Shown here: piece after piece, positions 8,168-15,902 of the stretch
How the letters are laid out: each line of letters starts with the position of its first letter
Numbering within the stretch: position 1 is the first letter of the stretch
Origin: Lachnospiraceae bacterium
GTDB lineage: Bacteria > Bacillota > Clostridia > Lachnospirales > Lachnospiraceae
NCBI GenBank assembly: GCA_022792835.1
Contig: JAAWBT010000083.1
Location: forward strand, 1 to 41,689
DNA: 41,689 nt
Reading direction: 5' to 3'
Translations under genes and position numbers: made by a program
Notes under the pieces: model-generated
Seen by the model: only the letters and a program-made list of their open reading frames with translations
What the model was told of the DNA's origin: nothing
The model's database searches: none

Positions 8168-8204
8168 AAAAAGGACAGCATTCGTAAAGTCACAAATGCT
8201 GCCC
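8168..8204 (-). terminator. riboswitch expression platform: intrinsic terminator
   Basis: On the minus strand GGGCAGCATT and AATGCTGTCC form a strong hairpin with additional GT/AC pairs, followed at once by TTTTT (8168-8172). Its first bases are the conserved GGGC that closes the ZTP aptamer, so ligand binding and terminator formation compete. This is the usual layout for ZTP ON-switches. Confidence 0.85.
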
Positions 8205-8272
8205 AGACGGTCGGCTCATATAGGCTACGACTGCACCGTGTTTTTCACGTTTTTCCGTCAGCAATCGAAGCC
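8201..8272 (-). ncRNA. ZTP (pfl) riboswitch aptamer
   Basis: About 72 nt on the minus strand match the pfl/ZTP architecture as I know it. P1 is formed by GGCUUCGAUUGC and GCAGUCGUAGCC. It encloses GACGGAAAAACGUG with a small CGUG/CACG hairpin (P2). Then comes the diagnostic 3' element GCCGACCGUCUGGGC (P3), which overlaps the terminator. The known function is sensing ZTP/ZMP (AICAR nucleotides) as a signal of folate shortage and turning on downstream genes. Placement just after a strong promoter and just before an intrinsic terminator supports a working riboswitch for the DUF1576 gene. Confidence 0.88.
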
Positions 8273-8286
8273 TTTTCTCTTTCATT

Positions 8287-8315
8287 ACTATAGCATGCTT
8301 CTTGAAATACGTCAA
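8287..8315 (-). promoter_or_regulatory. sigma-A-type promoter of the riboswitch leader
   Basis: TTGACG (-35, 8310-8315) and TATAGT (-10, 8287-8292) are separated by 17 bp on the minus strand. The expected start near 8280 puts the 5' end just ahead of riboswitch helix P1. Confidence 0.8.
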
Positions 8316-8511
8316 TCGCGAATTTTATGAGTTTCCTCATTTTGCATTCTGCCAGGGGAGCCAGGAGGGAACGAAGTAAAAGCACCAGCCATTCCTGACG
8401 ACTGCCCTTTCCAGCCAACCACCTCGCCAACACTCCTCAAAGACTCCTGGGTACGATAAGACTTTGTGGGATTACCAGGAAACCATATCAAGCCTGTAAA
8501 TAGAATCTATT
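8316..8511. other. intergenic stretch without recognised features
   Basis: This lies between the riboswitch promoter and the end of the DUF5714 gene. Short open frames are present but have no ribosome binding site or family resemblance. A weak pair of CCTGG/CCAGG matches is the only structure seen. Confidence 0.4.
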
Positions 8512-9204
8512 TTAATAATTTACTTTTGCAAATGGACAGCGTTTTCCAATACATTGGTTATTTTTTACAGAATGACTGCACACAATCTCCGGCTTTTCCA
8601 TCTCAATCCCAAAATGCTCTTTTATAAAGTCAATAGCCGCAAGGATAGACAAGTACGAATCCCGTTTACAGCAGCGGGGGCCACCGACCGTCCCTATCTC
8701 TCCCAAAGCCTTTGAAGTCATCAAATTGGAAAGCCCAAAAGGTTCCGCCGCCAAAGGAGTAGATTTAGAAATAATAGATACAAACATACCCGCACTGATG
8801 CCGGCTCCGCAGGCGCCCCAAAAGCCGCAGGCACCACCGGGAACACTCTTTCCTCTGTTCATCATTTCAGACAACGCCTGCTGCAAATCAAGGTCTCCTC
8901 CAGCATTTTTATATGCCGTCAGCAAAGCCGAACCAACCATTACATGATGTTCCGGCCCATGCATATGACAAAACGGCTGCCCCATCATCTTCTCCATAAT
9001 CTCAACCGGATTTTTTGATACTTCTTTCAGGCACATCCCGATAATGACATCCATACCAGCAGTATGGCACTCATTACATACATAATGCCCTTCTACACAT
9101 CTGGTCTTGCTGTTTTCCTTCCTATGGCATATGACACACTCCATAACCTCATCTGTTTCCAGATACTCAAGTGGTGCTTTACATATCAAGCATTCTTCCT
9201 TCAT
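8512..9204 (-). CDS. DUF5714 domain-containing cysteine-rich protein
   Basis: The protein has about 230 residues. The N-terminus has paired cysteines like zinc-ribbon knuckles (CLIC at about 5-8, CVIC about 24-27, CNEC about 44-47, HxH in CHMHGPEHH). The body contains a Gly-rich GGACGFWGACGAGISAG segment, GGPRCCKRDSYLS and a final CSHSVKNNQCIGKRCPF. These are features of the DUF5714 family, often found near radical-SAM or metal-related genes; its role is unknown. The ATG at 9204 follows AAGGGAG by 12 bases. An ATG at 9216 abuts the AAGGGAG and is less likely, and a TTG at 9210 is also possible. It probably binds zinc or iron-sulfur. Confidence 0.83.
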   Translation of the reverse strand: MKEECLICKAPLEYLETDEVMECVICHRKENSKTRCVEGHYVCNECHTAGMDVIIGMCLKEVSKNPVEIMEKMMGQPFCHMHGPEHHVMVGSALLTAYKNAGGDLDLQQALSEMMNRGKSVPGGACGFWGACGAGISAGMFVSIISKSTPLAAEPFGLSNLMTSKALGEIGTVGGPRCCKRDSYLSILAAIDFIKEHFGIEMEKPEIVCSHSVKNNQCIGKRCPFAKVNY

Positions 9205-9282
9205 AGGCAAGCTCATCTCCCTTAATAGTCATTTCTTTCCCCCCTGACACCGCAGACCACGCCTTTGATCATCCTCCTGTTT

Positions 9283-9699
9283 TCATTCAGCTTTGGGGCT
9301 CCCCGTCTCATAACACCATCTGGCAATATCACAGATCAGTTCTGCCGGAATCTTCTCGCTGTAAGGAAGCTGTACAGTCCCCTTGCTGGTCTTGTATCCT
9401 TTCAGACGTTCGGAAAACTCCTGGACTGCTTCCGGCCCCGGATACAGGCCCACATGGTTTTTAAAACCAGCGAACTGAATGATATTGTGCTTCTTCCAAT
9501 AAGTCGGCATGCTCCACGAAATCCGTTCCTCCGCCTCCGGCAGCGCAGCACGCAGCACATCCCTTACTTCTTTCAGGTACTGCCCTGCTCCTTCCGGCTG
9601 CGCCGCAATATATTCGTCAATTGTCTCCGGAGCTTTCCCGCAGTAATGGCTCTGCTCCCGTCTCTTAAAAGTACGCCCGCACTTCGGACATGTCCACAT
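9283..9699 (-). CDS. DUF1801 (YdhG-like) protein with N-terminal zinc ribbon
   Basis: This protein has 138 residues from the ATG that follows AAGGGAGG. Residues 1-25 hold a CPKC...H-C zinc-finger-like knuckle. Residues about 25-135 form the DUF1801 fold: IDEYIAAQPEG, LRAALPEAEERISWSMPTYW, NHVGLYPGPEAV and GTVQLPYSEKIPAELI. DUF1801/YdhG (frataxin-like fold) proteins are proposed iron chaperones in bacilli; that role is inference here. It directly follows a short remnant frame (9714-9911). Confidence 0.85.
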   Translation of the reverse strand: MWTCPKCGRTFKRREQSHYCGKAPETIDEYIAAQPEGAGQYLKEVRDVLRAALPEAEERISWSMPTYWKKHNIIQFAGFKNHVGLYPGPEAVQEFSERLKGYKTSKGTVQLPYSEKIPAELICDIARWCYETGSPKAE

Positions 9700-9713
9700 A
9701 TTCCACGCCTCCC

Positions 9714-9911
9714 TTATTCCCACTCTTTTACAGCACTGCCGCCAGTTTGTCTTTTCGCCTCCGCCAAGTCCTCCGGCAGATTAAAAAACCAGTCAATGTA
9801 GTCTATTCCGTAAAAAAACGGCTGTCCGATTCTCCTGGAATAAGCTGCCGTTATTTGCTGAGAGGAGCAATAACTGGTCACACAAAAGGGCTCCCCGAAA
9901 GGAGCCCACAT
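9714..9911 (-). other. small open frame upstream of the DUF1801 gene, possible remnant
   Basis: This frame of up to 65 codons has a C-terminal half (YGIDYIDWFFNLPEDLAEAKRQ) that reads like real protein. The N-terminal half runs through the yajC terminator hairpin and cannot be coding in a normal way. No ribosome binding site is visible. It may be the 3' scrap of a lost gene or spurious; I would not annotate it as functional. Confidence 0.2.
9886..9910 (-). terminator. intrinsic terminator after yajC
   Basis: GGGCTCC pairs with GGAGCCC across a 6-base loop and is followed by TTTTGTG on the minus strand. It lies a few bases after the yajC stop and ends the scfA-scfB-secDF-tgt-yajC cluster. Confidence 0.85.
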
Positions 9912-9915
9912 TTCT

Positions 9916-10230
9916 TTAAGCCTCGCCTGCCTTCTCCACTCTCGTGATCGCTGTCTTCACCATGGGGATCCGGCAATTCTTGTTGCCGCCAAACTCCACA
10001 ATGACCATGTCGTCCGTAATGTCGATGATCACACCGTAGAAACCGCTGGTGGTCTCCACGCTGTCGCCCACCTCCATGCTGGCGATCAGAGACTGAAGCT
10101 GCTTCTGCTGCTTCTTCTGAGGGCGGATCGCAATAAAATACATAAACGCGATGATCACGACAATGTAAATGACCCAGAAACCTACGCCGCCCATTCCACC
10201 GCCGCTGCCGCTTGCAAGTAACAAATTCAT
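9916..10230 (-). CDS. yajC: Sec translocase accessory subunit YajC
   Basis: This is a 104-residue, single-span membrane protein. A Gly-rich N-terminus is followed by one helix (about residues 16-36), the conserved YFIAIRPQKKQQKQLQ motif and a cytosolic SH3-like part containing GDSVETTSGFYGVI and FGGNKNCRIP. YajC forms a complex with SecDF at the SecYEG translocon. Its start overlaps the tgt stop by 4 bp (ATGA) and has AAGGAG in front. It is the last gene before a terminator. Confidence 0.97.
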   Translation of the reverse strand: MNLLLASGSGGGMGGVGFWVIYIVVIIAFMYFIAIRPQKKQQKQLQSLIASMEVGDSVETTSGFYGVIIDITDDMVIVEFGGNKNCRIPMVKTAITRVEKAGEA

Positions 10231-11378
10231 ATTCTTTCTCCTTTTTCTGAGGAAGCGCCCATCATGCGCTCCAACTTTTCTTTTTTGTATGCGGCAAAGC
10301 GATGATTTTCGATCGCTTCCCGTATCTCACTCATCATTGTATTATAAAACCAGAGATTATGCAAGACGCAAAACCGCATTCCCAGCATTTCTTTGGCTTT
10401 CAAAAGATGCCGGATATAGGCTCTCGAGTACCTTTTGCAGACCGGGCAGCCGCAGCCCTCTTCGATGGGCGCCTGGTCCAGCTCATACTTTGCATTAAAT
10501 AAATTCAGCTTCCCCTGGTTGGTGTACACATGGCCGTGACGGCCGTTCCTGGTGGGATAGACGCAGTCAAAGAAGTCTACCCCCCGCTCCACTGCCTCCA
10601 GAATGTTGGCCGGAGTCCCGACCCCCATCAGATAAGTAGGCTTTCCCTCCGGCAGATGGGGCACCGTCACATCCAGGATGTGATACATTTCTTCGTGGCT
10701 CTCTCCCACGGCCAGGCCGCCGACAGCATAGCCGGAAAGATCCATCTCAGCGATCTCTTTGGCGTGGCGGATCCGCACATCCGGAAGAATTCCACCCTGA
10801 TTGATTCCAAAGAGAAGCTGTTTCTTGTTGATGGTATCCGGCAGACCATTTAACCGCTCCATCTCCGCCTTGCAGCGGGCCAGCCAGCGGGTGGTTCTGG
10901 CAACAGAAGCCTCAATGTAATCCCGCTCTGCCTTGGCCGGGGCGCACTCGTCAAAGGCCATGGCAATGGTGGAGGCCAGATTAGACTGGATCTGCATACT
11001 CTCCTCGGGCCCCATAAAAATCTTCCGCCCATCCACATGAGAGTTGAAGTAAACGCCTTCTTCTTTGATCTTTCTGAGGCCAGCCAGGGAAAAAACCTGG
11101 AATCCGCCAGAATCAGTGAGGACCGGCTTTTCCCAGGACATGAATTTATGAATCCCTCCCAGCTTTTTCACCACCTGATCGCCAGGGCGCACATGGAGAT
11201 GATAGGTGTTGGAAAGCTCAATCTGCGTCCCGATCTGCTCTAAGTCTGACGTGGCCACAGCTCCCTTGATGGCGGCCGCAGTCCCTACGTTCATGAACAC
11301 AGGCGTTTCCACAGTCCCGTGGACCGTGGAAAGCCTAGCCCGCTTGGCCCGACCGTCCTTTGTCAATATCTCATACAT
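10227..11378 (-). CDS. tgt: queuine/preQ1 tRNA-guanine transglycosylase
   Basis: This 383-residue enzyme exchanges guanine-34 of tRNAs with GUN anticodons for preQ1. Visible family features are SNTYHLHVRPG, VLTDSGGFQVFSL (substrate-pocket Asp89), GGLAVGE, DFFDCVYPTRNGRHG (nucleophilic Asp and tRNA-binding loop) and the zinc site CGCPVCKRYSRAYIRHL ... CVLHN. Length is normal for the bacterial enzyme. It sits 3 bp after the secDF stop and overlaps yajC by 4 bp. The tgt-yajC-secDF linkage is widespread in bacteria, although the proteins do unrelated jobs. Confidence 0.97.
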   Translation of the reverse strand: MYEILTKDGRAKRARLSTVHGTVETPVFMNVGTAAAIKGAVATSDLEQIGTQIELSNTYHLHVRPGDQVVKKLGGIHKFMSWEKPVLTDSGGFQVFSLAGLRKIKEEGVYFNSHVDGRKIFMGPEESMQIQSNLASTIAMAFDECAPAKAERDYIEASVARTTRWLARCKAEMERLNGLPDTINKKQLLFGINQGGILPDVRIRHAKEIAEMDLSGYAVGGLAVGESHEEMYHILDVTVPHLPEGKPTYLMGVGTPANILEAVERGVDFFDCVYPTRNGRHGHVYTNQGKLNLFNAKYELDQAPIEEGCGCPVCKRYSRAYIRHLLKAKEMLGMRFCVLHNLWFYNTMMSEIREAIENHRFAAYKKEKLERMMGASSEKGERI

Positions 11379-11381
11379 ACA

Positions 11382-13553
11382 CTATTCCTTTTTGGCTAAC
11401 TTCGTCCTCATCAAATACCAGATGGGACCGGTCAGGAATACAGAAGAATATGCTCCGCAGATGATCCCCACGATCAGCGGGAGGGCAAACTCCCGGATAG
11501 AGGACACTCCCATCAGGAAAAGAACGAACACCATAATAAAAGTCGTCAAAGACGTATAAATGCTTCTGCTCAAAGTCTGGTTGATGCTTAAGTTGACCAC
11601 AGAAGCCAGTTCTGCCTTCGGACCCATGGCCTTTAAGTTCTCACGGATCCGGTCAAAGATGACAATGGTCGCATTGATGGAGTAGCCCACAATGGTCAGC
11701 ATACAGGCGATAAAGGTATTCCCCACGCTCCACTTGACAATGGCATAGAAAGCCAGCACCACCAGCACGTCATGGACCAGGGCTAGCACAGCGCTGGTTG
11801 CAAAGCGGATATCCTTAAACCGGAACCAGATGTAGATCAGCATAAAAATCGTTGCCACGATCACAGCCACAATGGCATCCTGCTTCATCTCTGAACTTAC
11901 GGTGGCGCTTATGCTGTCTGCCTTGATATTTTCCTTGTCCACACTGTATTTTTCTGCCAGCTTGTCGTTGAGGCGTTCTCTCTCTTCCACAGAAAGAGTT
12001 CTGGTCTTGATGATGACCTCATTGCTGCCGCTCACCTTCTGGGTCTCCACATTGGCATCGCCGGTCACTTCTTCCACCAAAGGCACCACATCACTGTGGA
12101 TGGTCTCCATGGAAAGGTCCTCGTTGAACGTCACATTGGTGGAGGTGCCGCCCTTAAATTCCAGGCTGTAATTCAAAACGCTTCCCTGATCTCCGTTTGC
12201 ATAAATTCCCATAAATACAAACCCAGCCACAATCACCGCCAGAGAACAGACGATACAGATATATTTCTTTTTGACAAAATCAAGCTTTGCCGGAGCCTTG
12301 GCCTTGCCGTAAAGCTTTTCTGACTGGAAGCCCAAATTATACAGGGCGCTTAAGGCCAGCCTGGTAATCACAAGGGCAGTGAACATAGAAAGTACAATAC
12401 CCAGGGCCAAGGTCTGAGCAAAGCCCTTGACCGTACCGGAACCTCTCCACAGAAGGACTGCCGCCGCAATGAGAGTAGTCACATTGCCGTCCACAATGGC
12501 GGAAAGGGCCTTAGAGAAGCCTTCCTTGACAGCTCCCTTCACCGTCCGTCCTGCCGCCAGTTCCTCACGGATCCTGGCAAAGATAATGACATTGGCATCC
12601 ACCGCCATACCGATGGAAAGGATGATACCGGCGATGCCGGGCAGGGTCAGCGTAATGTCGAATGCGCTTAAGAACACGATCACCAGGGCCACATAGAACG
12701 CCAAGGCGATGGCTGCTGCCACGCCGGGAATCCAGTACAGGACAATCATCAGAGCGGCCACCAGGATAAATCCGATGAGACCCGCTTTTAAACTGGTGGA
12801 AATGGCATCCTGTCCCAGCTTGGCCCCCACCACGTTGGAGCGGATTTCCTTCAGCTCCAGGGGCAGAGAGCCGATCCGGATGGTGGAAGCAAGCTGGTTG
12901 GCATCCTCGTAAGAAGCCATCCCGTCGATGCTACAGTTCCCGCCAGTGATCTTTTCCCGGACCGTAGGGGTCCGCACCGTCTTGCCGTCATAGATAATGG
13001 AAATATTTTTTCCGATATTCTTCTCCGTGGCCTCTGCAAATTTCTGACTTCCCTCGTCGGTAAGCTGCAAAGACACATGGTATTCCGTGGCCCCGGTCAG
13101 CTGGTTCTTGGAACTGGCCGGCTGGGCCGTCTCCACATCGTCCCCGGTCAGCACCACATTTCCTTCTGCATCCTGAAAAGACAGACTTCCCGGCTGTCCG
13201 AGCTCCTCCAGGATCGCATTGGCGTCGGACACACCGGGGATATCTACATTAATCCGGTCAGAGCCCTCCTGATAGACTTCCGCCTCGTTGCTGTAGCCTG
13301 CCACACGAAGCTGCAGCTTATAGATGGTGTCCTGCATGTCCGTATCGGAAGGATTCTCATCTACCGTCTGATAAGTGATGCTCACGCCGCCTGCCAGGTC
13401 AAGGCCCAGCTTGATATCGCTCATGCTTCCGGAGCCCTCATCCCCCAGTCCCATCAAAGCCGTGTAGTAAAGTCCTGCCACTACGGCCAGAAGAACAAGA
13501 AGGCAGGCAATGCCCTTTCCCCGTTTGGAATTGTTCTTTTTGTAGGTTTTCAT
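11382..13553 (-). CDS. secDF: fused protein-export membrane protein SecDF
   Basis: This is a single polypeptide of about 723 residues that joins SecD (about residues 1-410) and SecF (about 420-720). The SecD part shows a signal-anchor helix, KLGLDLAGGVSITYQ and the periplasmic repeats. Next come six helices with GMAVDANVIIFARIREEL. The SecF part has LEFKGGTSTNV and NATIVIFDRIRENL. SecDF uses the proton motive force to pull exported proteins from SecYEG. The ATG at 13553 with AAGGAG nearby is preferred over an in-frame TTG two codons earlier. It follows the SCIFF maturase gene by 45 bp. Confidence 0.96.
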   Translation of the reverse strand: MKTYKKNNSKRGKGIACLLVLLAVVAGLYYTALMGLGDEGSGSMSDIKLGLDLAGGVSITYQTVDENPSDTDMQDTIYKLQLRVAGYSNEAEVYQEGSDRINVDIPGVSDANAILEELGQPGSLSFQDAEGNVVLTGDDVETAQPASSKNQLTGATEYHVSLQLTDEGSQKFAEATEKNIGKNISIIYDGKTVRTPTVREKITGGNCSIDGMASYEDANQLASTIRIGSLPLELKEIRSNVVGAKLGQDAISTSLKAGLIGFILVAALMIVLYWIPGVAAAIALAFYVALVIVFLSAFDITLTLPGIAGIILSIGMAVDANVIIFARIREELAAGRTVKGAVKEGFSKALSAIVDGNVTTLIAAAVLLWRGSGTVKGFAQTLALGIVLSMFTALVITRLALSALYNLGFQSEKLYGKAKAPAKLDFVKKKYICIVCSLAVIVAGFVFMGIYANGDQGSVLNYSLEFKGGTSTNVTFNEDLSMETIHSDVVPLVEEVTGDANVETQKVSGSNEVIIKTRTLSVEERERLNDKLAEKYSVDKENIKADSISATVSSEMKQDAIVAVIVATIFMLIYIWFRFKDIRFATSAVLALVHDVLVVLAFYAIVKWSVGNTFIACMLTIVGYSINATIVIFDRIRENLKAMGPKAELASVVNLSINQTLSRSIYTSLTTFIMVFVLFLMGVSSIREFALPLIVGIICGAYSSVFLTGPIWYLMRTKLAKKE

Positions 13554-13598
13554 GGTCAATTTCTCCTTATATTGCTTTTCCCCCAGGTTAAGAACGGA

Positions 13599-14963
13599 TC
13601 ACTCGTCCGTCTCAGCCAGAGCCGCTTTTATCATAACCGCACATTCAATGCGTTTTTTCTGCATCTCGCAGCCAACATCATAGGCATCCGTAATAGAGCC
13701 GTGGAAATTCCAGGAATTGGCCGCACAGCCGCCGCTACAGTAAAATCTCGCAAAACAGCTCCGGCATTTTTCCTTGGCATAGACATTGCACAGTTTAAAC
13801 TCATCCCGAACCTTCGTGTTGGTCACACCAGCATCCACGTTACCCAAAAGGAATTCCTCCTGGCCCACGAACTGGTGACAGGGATAGAGATCTCCCCAGG
13901 GCGTCACTGCCAGATACTCTGTCCCAGAACCGCACCCAGAAAGCCGCTTGGCCACACAGGGGCCCTGGCCGAGATCAATCATAAAGTGAAAAAAGTTGAA
14001 ACCTCTCCCCTCTTTTTTCCTGCGGATAAATTCCTCTGCCAGCCTGTCATACTCCGCAAGAATCCGGGGCAGGTCTTCCTCCCGGATGGAATAATCCGCC
14101 TCCGGCGGCGCCACCACCGGCTCCACGGAGATCTGGTCAAATCCCTCGTCGGCAAAATGCAGCACATCCCGGGCAAAATCCAGATTGTATCTGGTGAAGG
14201 TCCCCCGGATGTAGTAGCTCTTCTCTCCCCGCTCCTTTGCAAACTTCTTAAACTTCGGCATGATGATGTCGTAGCTGGAACCCTTCCCATTCCTGGTGGG
14301 CCGCATCCGGTCGTTGACTTCTTTCCGTCCGTCAATGCTTAAGACCACATTGGCCATCTCTCTGTTGACAAACTCTGTCACATCGTCATTGAGAAGCATG
14401 CCGTTGGTGGTAATGGTAAACCGGAAATTCTTATTGCACTCTTTCTCCCTGGAACGTCCGTAAGCCACAAGCTGCTTCACCACTTCCCAGTTCATAAGCG
14501 GCTCGCCGCCGAAAAAATCCACCTCCAGATTCCGCCTGTTCCCCGAATTTTCAATGAGGAAATCCAGGGCTTTTTTCCCCACCTCATAGCTCATAATGGC
14601 CCGCCTGCCGTGGTACTCGCCTTCCTCCGCAAAACAGTAGCGGCACCCTAAATTGCAGTCGTGAGCTACATGGAGACACAGCGCTTTCACCACTGTCTTC
14701 CGGCTCTTAAAATCCGTCACATATTGTTCGTAGATGTCTTCCGTAAACAGAAGGCCCTCTGCCATAAGCTCCTCTATCTCTTCCAGGGCTTCCTTTATGT
14801 CGTCTTTTGGATATTTCCCTGAAAGCGAGGCAGCCACAGCCTCTTTCCCCTCTTTTTCGCAGACCATAACGGCGTCATACACCACGTCGTCCACCACATG
14901 GACTGCGCCGCTGCACACATCCATGACAATATTATACCCATTGCTTTTGTACTGGTGAATCAC
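13599..14963 (-). CDS. scfB: SCIFF peptide thioether maturase (radical SAM, SPASM)
   Basis: This is a 454-residue radical-SAM enzyme starting at GTG with GAGGAG in front. An N-terminal peptide-binding, PqqD-like region (1 to about 85) is followed by the SAM cluster motif CNLGCRYC (103-110) and a SAM-domain barrel with FFGGEPL and TTNGMLL. The C-terminal SPASM domain is rich in cysteines (CGSGTEYLAVTPWGDLYPC, CRSCFARFYCSGGC, GCEMQ) that hold auxiliary 4Fe-4S clusters. This family makes a Cys-to-Thr alpha-carbon thioether in the SCIFF peptide. The substrate gene scfA lies 122 bp upstream on the same strand. Confidence 0.97.
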   Translation of the reverse strand: MIHQYKSNGYNIVMDVCSGAVHVVDDVVYDAVMVCEKEGKEAVAASLSGKYPKDDIKEALEEIEELMAEGLLFTEDIYEQYVTDFKSRKTVVKALCLHVAHDCNLGCRYCFAEEGEYHGRRAIMSYEVGKKALDFLIENSGNRRNLEVDFFGGEPLMNWEVVKQLVAYGRSREKECNKNFRFTITTNGMLLNDDVTEFVNREMANVVLSIDGRKEVNDRMRPTRNGKGSSYDIIMPKFKKFAKERGEKSYYIRGTFTRYNLDFARDVLHFADEGFDQISVEPVVAPPEADYSIREEDLPRILAEYDRLAEEFIRRKKEGRGFNFFHFMIDLGQGPCVAKRLSGCGSGTEYLAVTPWGDLYPCHQFVGQEEFLLGNVDAGVTNTKVRDEFKLCNVYAKEKCRSCFARFYCSGGCAANSWNFHGSITDAYDVGCEMQKKRIECAVMIKAALAETDE

Positions 14964-15039
14964 CTTTTAACTCCTCTCTATGAACGGAAGAAAAGACACT
15001 TCGCATCTGCAAAGTGCCCCCTTACATGCCGTATTAACA

Positions 15040-15092
15040 GAAACGGAACCTGACGTTCTGAAAAAACAGCTTCCGCCTCGTTCCGTTATTTG
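15040..15092 (-). promoter_or_regulatory. intercistronic hairpin between scfA and scfB
   Basis: On the minus strand an outer ACGGAAC/GTTCCGT stem encloses an inner CTG-TTTTTT-CAG hairpin. It lies at the end of scfA and in the scfA-scfB gap. No terminal T-run follows. It may lower readthrough or stabilise the scfA message, so that more peptide than enzyme is made. Confidence 0.45.
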
Positions 15093-15229
15093 CGGTTTTC
15101 GCAGGACTGATTCCCTACGGTACAGGAAGTCTTGCATGCAGACTGGCAGGAGGTCTGGCACTCACCGCAGCCGCCCTTCTTCATGGACTCCTTCAGTGTA
15201 CTGGAAGTCAACGTCTTTACTCTCTTCAT
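15086..15229 (-). CDS. scfA: six-cysteine SCIFF ranthipeptide precursor
   Basis: This is a 47-residue peptide that opens with the invariant leader MKRVKTLTSSTLKESMKKGG. It contains six cysteines in the last half in the pattern C-x2-C-x3-C-x3-C-x3-C-x6-C (CGEC, SCQSAC, KTSC, NQSC). This is the SCIFF family, near-universal in Clostridia. The ATG is preceded by AGGAGG 7 bases upstream. Its dedicated maturase scfB is the next gene. The mature product's function is unsettled; roles in population-level control have been proposed for ranthipeptides. Confidence 0.97.
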   Translation of the reverse strand: MKRVKTLTSSTLKESMKKGGCGECQTSCQSACKTSCTVGNQSCENRK

Positions 15230-15311
15230 GATTTTATCCTCCTATCCTTCCGCCGTACCTCAAAAGCCCGCTCTATCTGCCTTTAAGCCCCGGCGCAATA
15301 TTTCCGCCGAT

Positions 15312-15340
15312 AGTATAACACAGAATCTTCCATAAGAAAA
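15312..15340 (-). promoter_or_regulatory. probable promoter of the scfA operon (extended -10)
   Basis: TGT-TATACT on the minus strand (TATACT at 15312-15317) is an extended -10 element. The -35 region 17 bp away (TTTTCT) is poor. It lies about 83 bp ahead of the scfA start codon. Confidence 0.5.
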
Positions 15341-15411
15341 GGTCTTTTTCCAAATAATCTTTCATATCTTGTCTTAACCAATACAAATTTTTTAAGAAAG
15401 AAGGTAATTCC

Positions 15412-15780
15412 ATGGCATCTCCTCTTAAGAGCCGGCCCCTTTCCCTGGTCCGCTCCCTGCTTTTTTCCTACATACTGACCGGTATCCTGCTGTTCGTCCT
15501 CTCTTTTCTCCTCTATAAAATGAAGTTGTCCCGGAATCAGATTCGAATGGGCGTCTGTGTCGTCTATGTGCTTTCCTGCCTTTTTGGCGGATTCCTGGCC
15601 GGAAAGCAGATTAAAAACCGTCGTTTCCTCTGGGGCGGCCTGAACGGAATCCTCTATTTCGCTATCCTGTTTCTTCTCTCCCTGCTCTTAAACAAAGGCT
15701 TCCATGCAGGAATTCCCGGAGTCCTCTTAAATTTCACTCTCTGCGCCGGAAGCGGCACCATCGGTGGAATGTTGAGTTAG
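15412..15780 (+). CDS. TIGR04086 family membrane protein
   Basis: This is a 122-residue protein with four hydrophobic helices (about residues 14-36, 43-66, 75-93, 98-120). Small-residue motifs in the last three (SCLFGGFLAGKQ, WGGLNGILYF, CAGSGTIGGML) are typical of the TIGR04086/YrzE family found across Clostridia and Bacilli. Function is unknown. The start has AAGAAGG upstream. It runs divergent from scfA and ends at an intrinsic terminator. In many clostridial genomes this gene sits beside scfA and yajC, so its position here is the normal one. Confidence 0.85.
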   Translation: MASPLKSRPLSLVRSLLFSYILTGILLFVLSFLLYKMKLSRNQIRMGVCVVYVLSCLFGGFLAGKQIKNRRFLWGGLNGILYFAILFLLSLLLNKGFHAGIPGVLLNFTLCAGSGTIGGMLS

Positions 15781-15801
15781 CCTGTTACGCAAGCGGACAG
15801 G

Positions 15802-15848
15802 ATAATAGCCTGACTGGCTCTCTATCCCAATCAGGCTATTATTTTCTT
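15802..15848 (+). terminator. intrinsic terminator after the TIGR04086 gene
   Basis: ATAATAGCCTGA (15802-15813) pairs perfectly with TCAGGCTATTAT (15831-15842) and is followed by TTTTCTT. It also separates this gene from the convergent PIG-L gene. Confidence 0.85.
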
Positions 15849-15902
15849 CCTGCCACCAACCCTTTTTCTTGTCAAAATATGCTCACGGGCAGAGAGGGGG
15901 CA

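Noticed and set aside
7960-8193. 77-codon open frame on the minus strand
   Set aside because: It covers the riboswitch terminator and structured leader and overlaps the real DUF1576 start.
8245-8433. 62-codon open frame on the minus strand
   Set aside because: It lies over the riboswitch promoter and helix P1, has no ribosome binding site and resembles no family.
14967-15161. 64-codon open frame on the minus strand
   Set aside because: It overlaps scfA in another frame, and the six-cysteine peptide explains the sequence.
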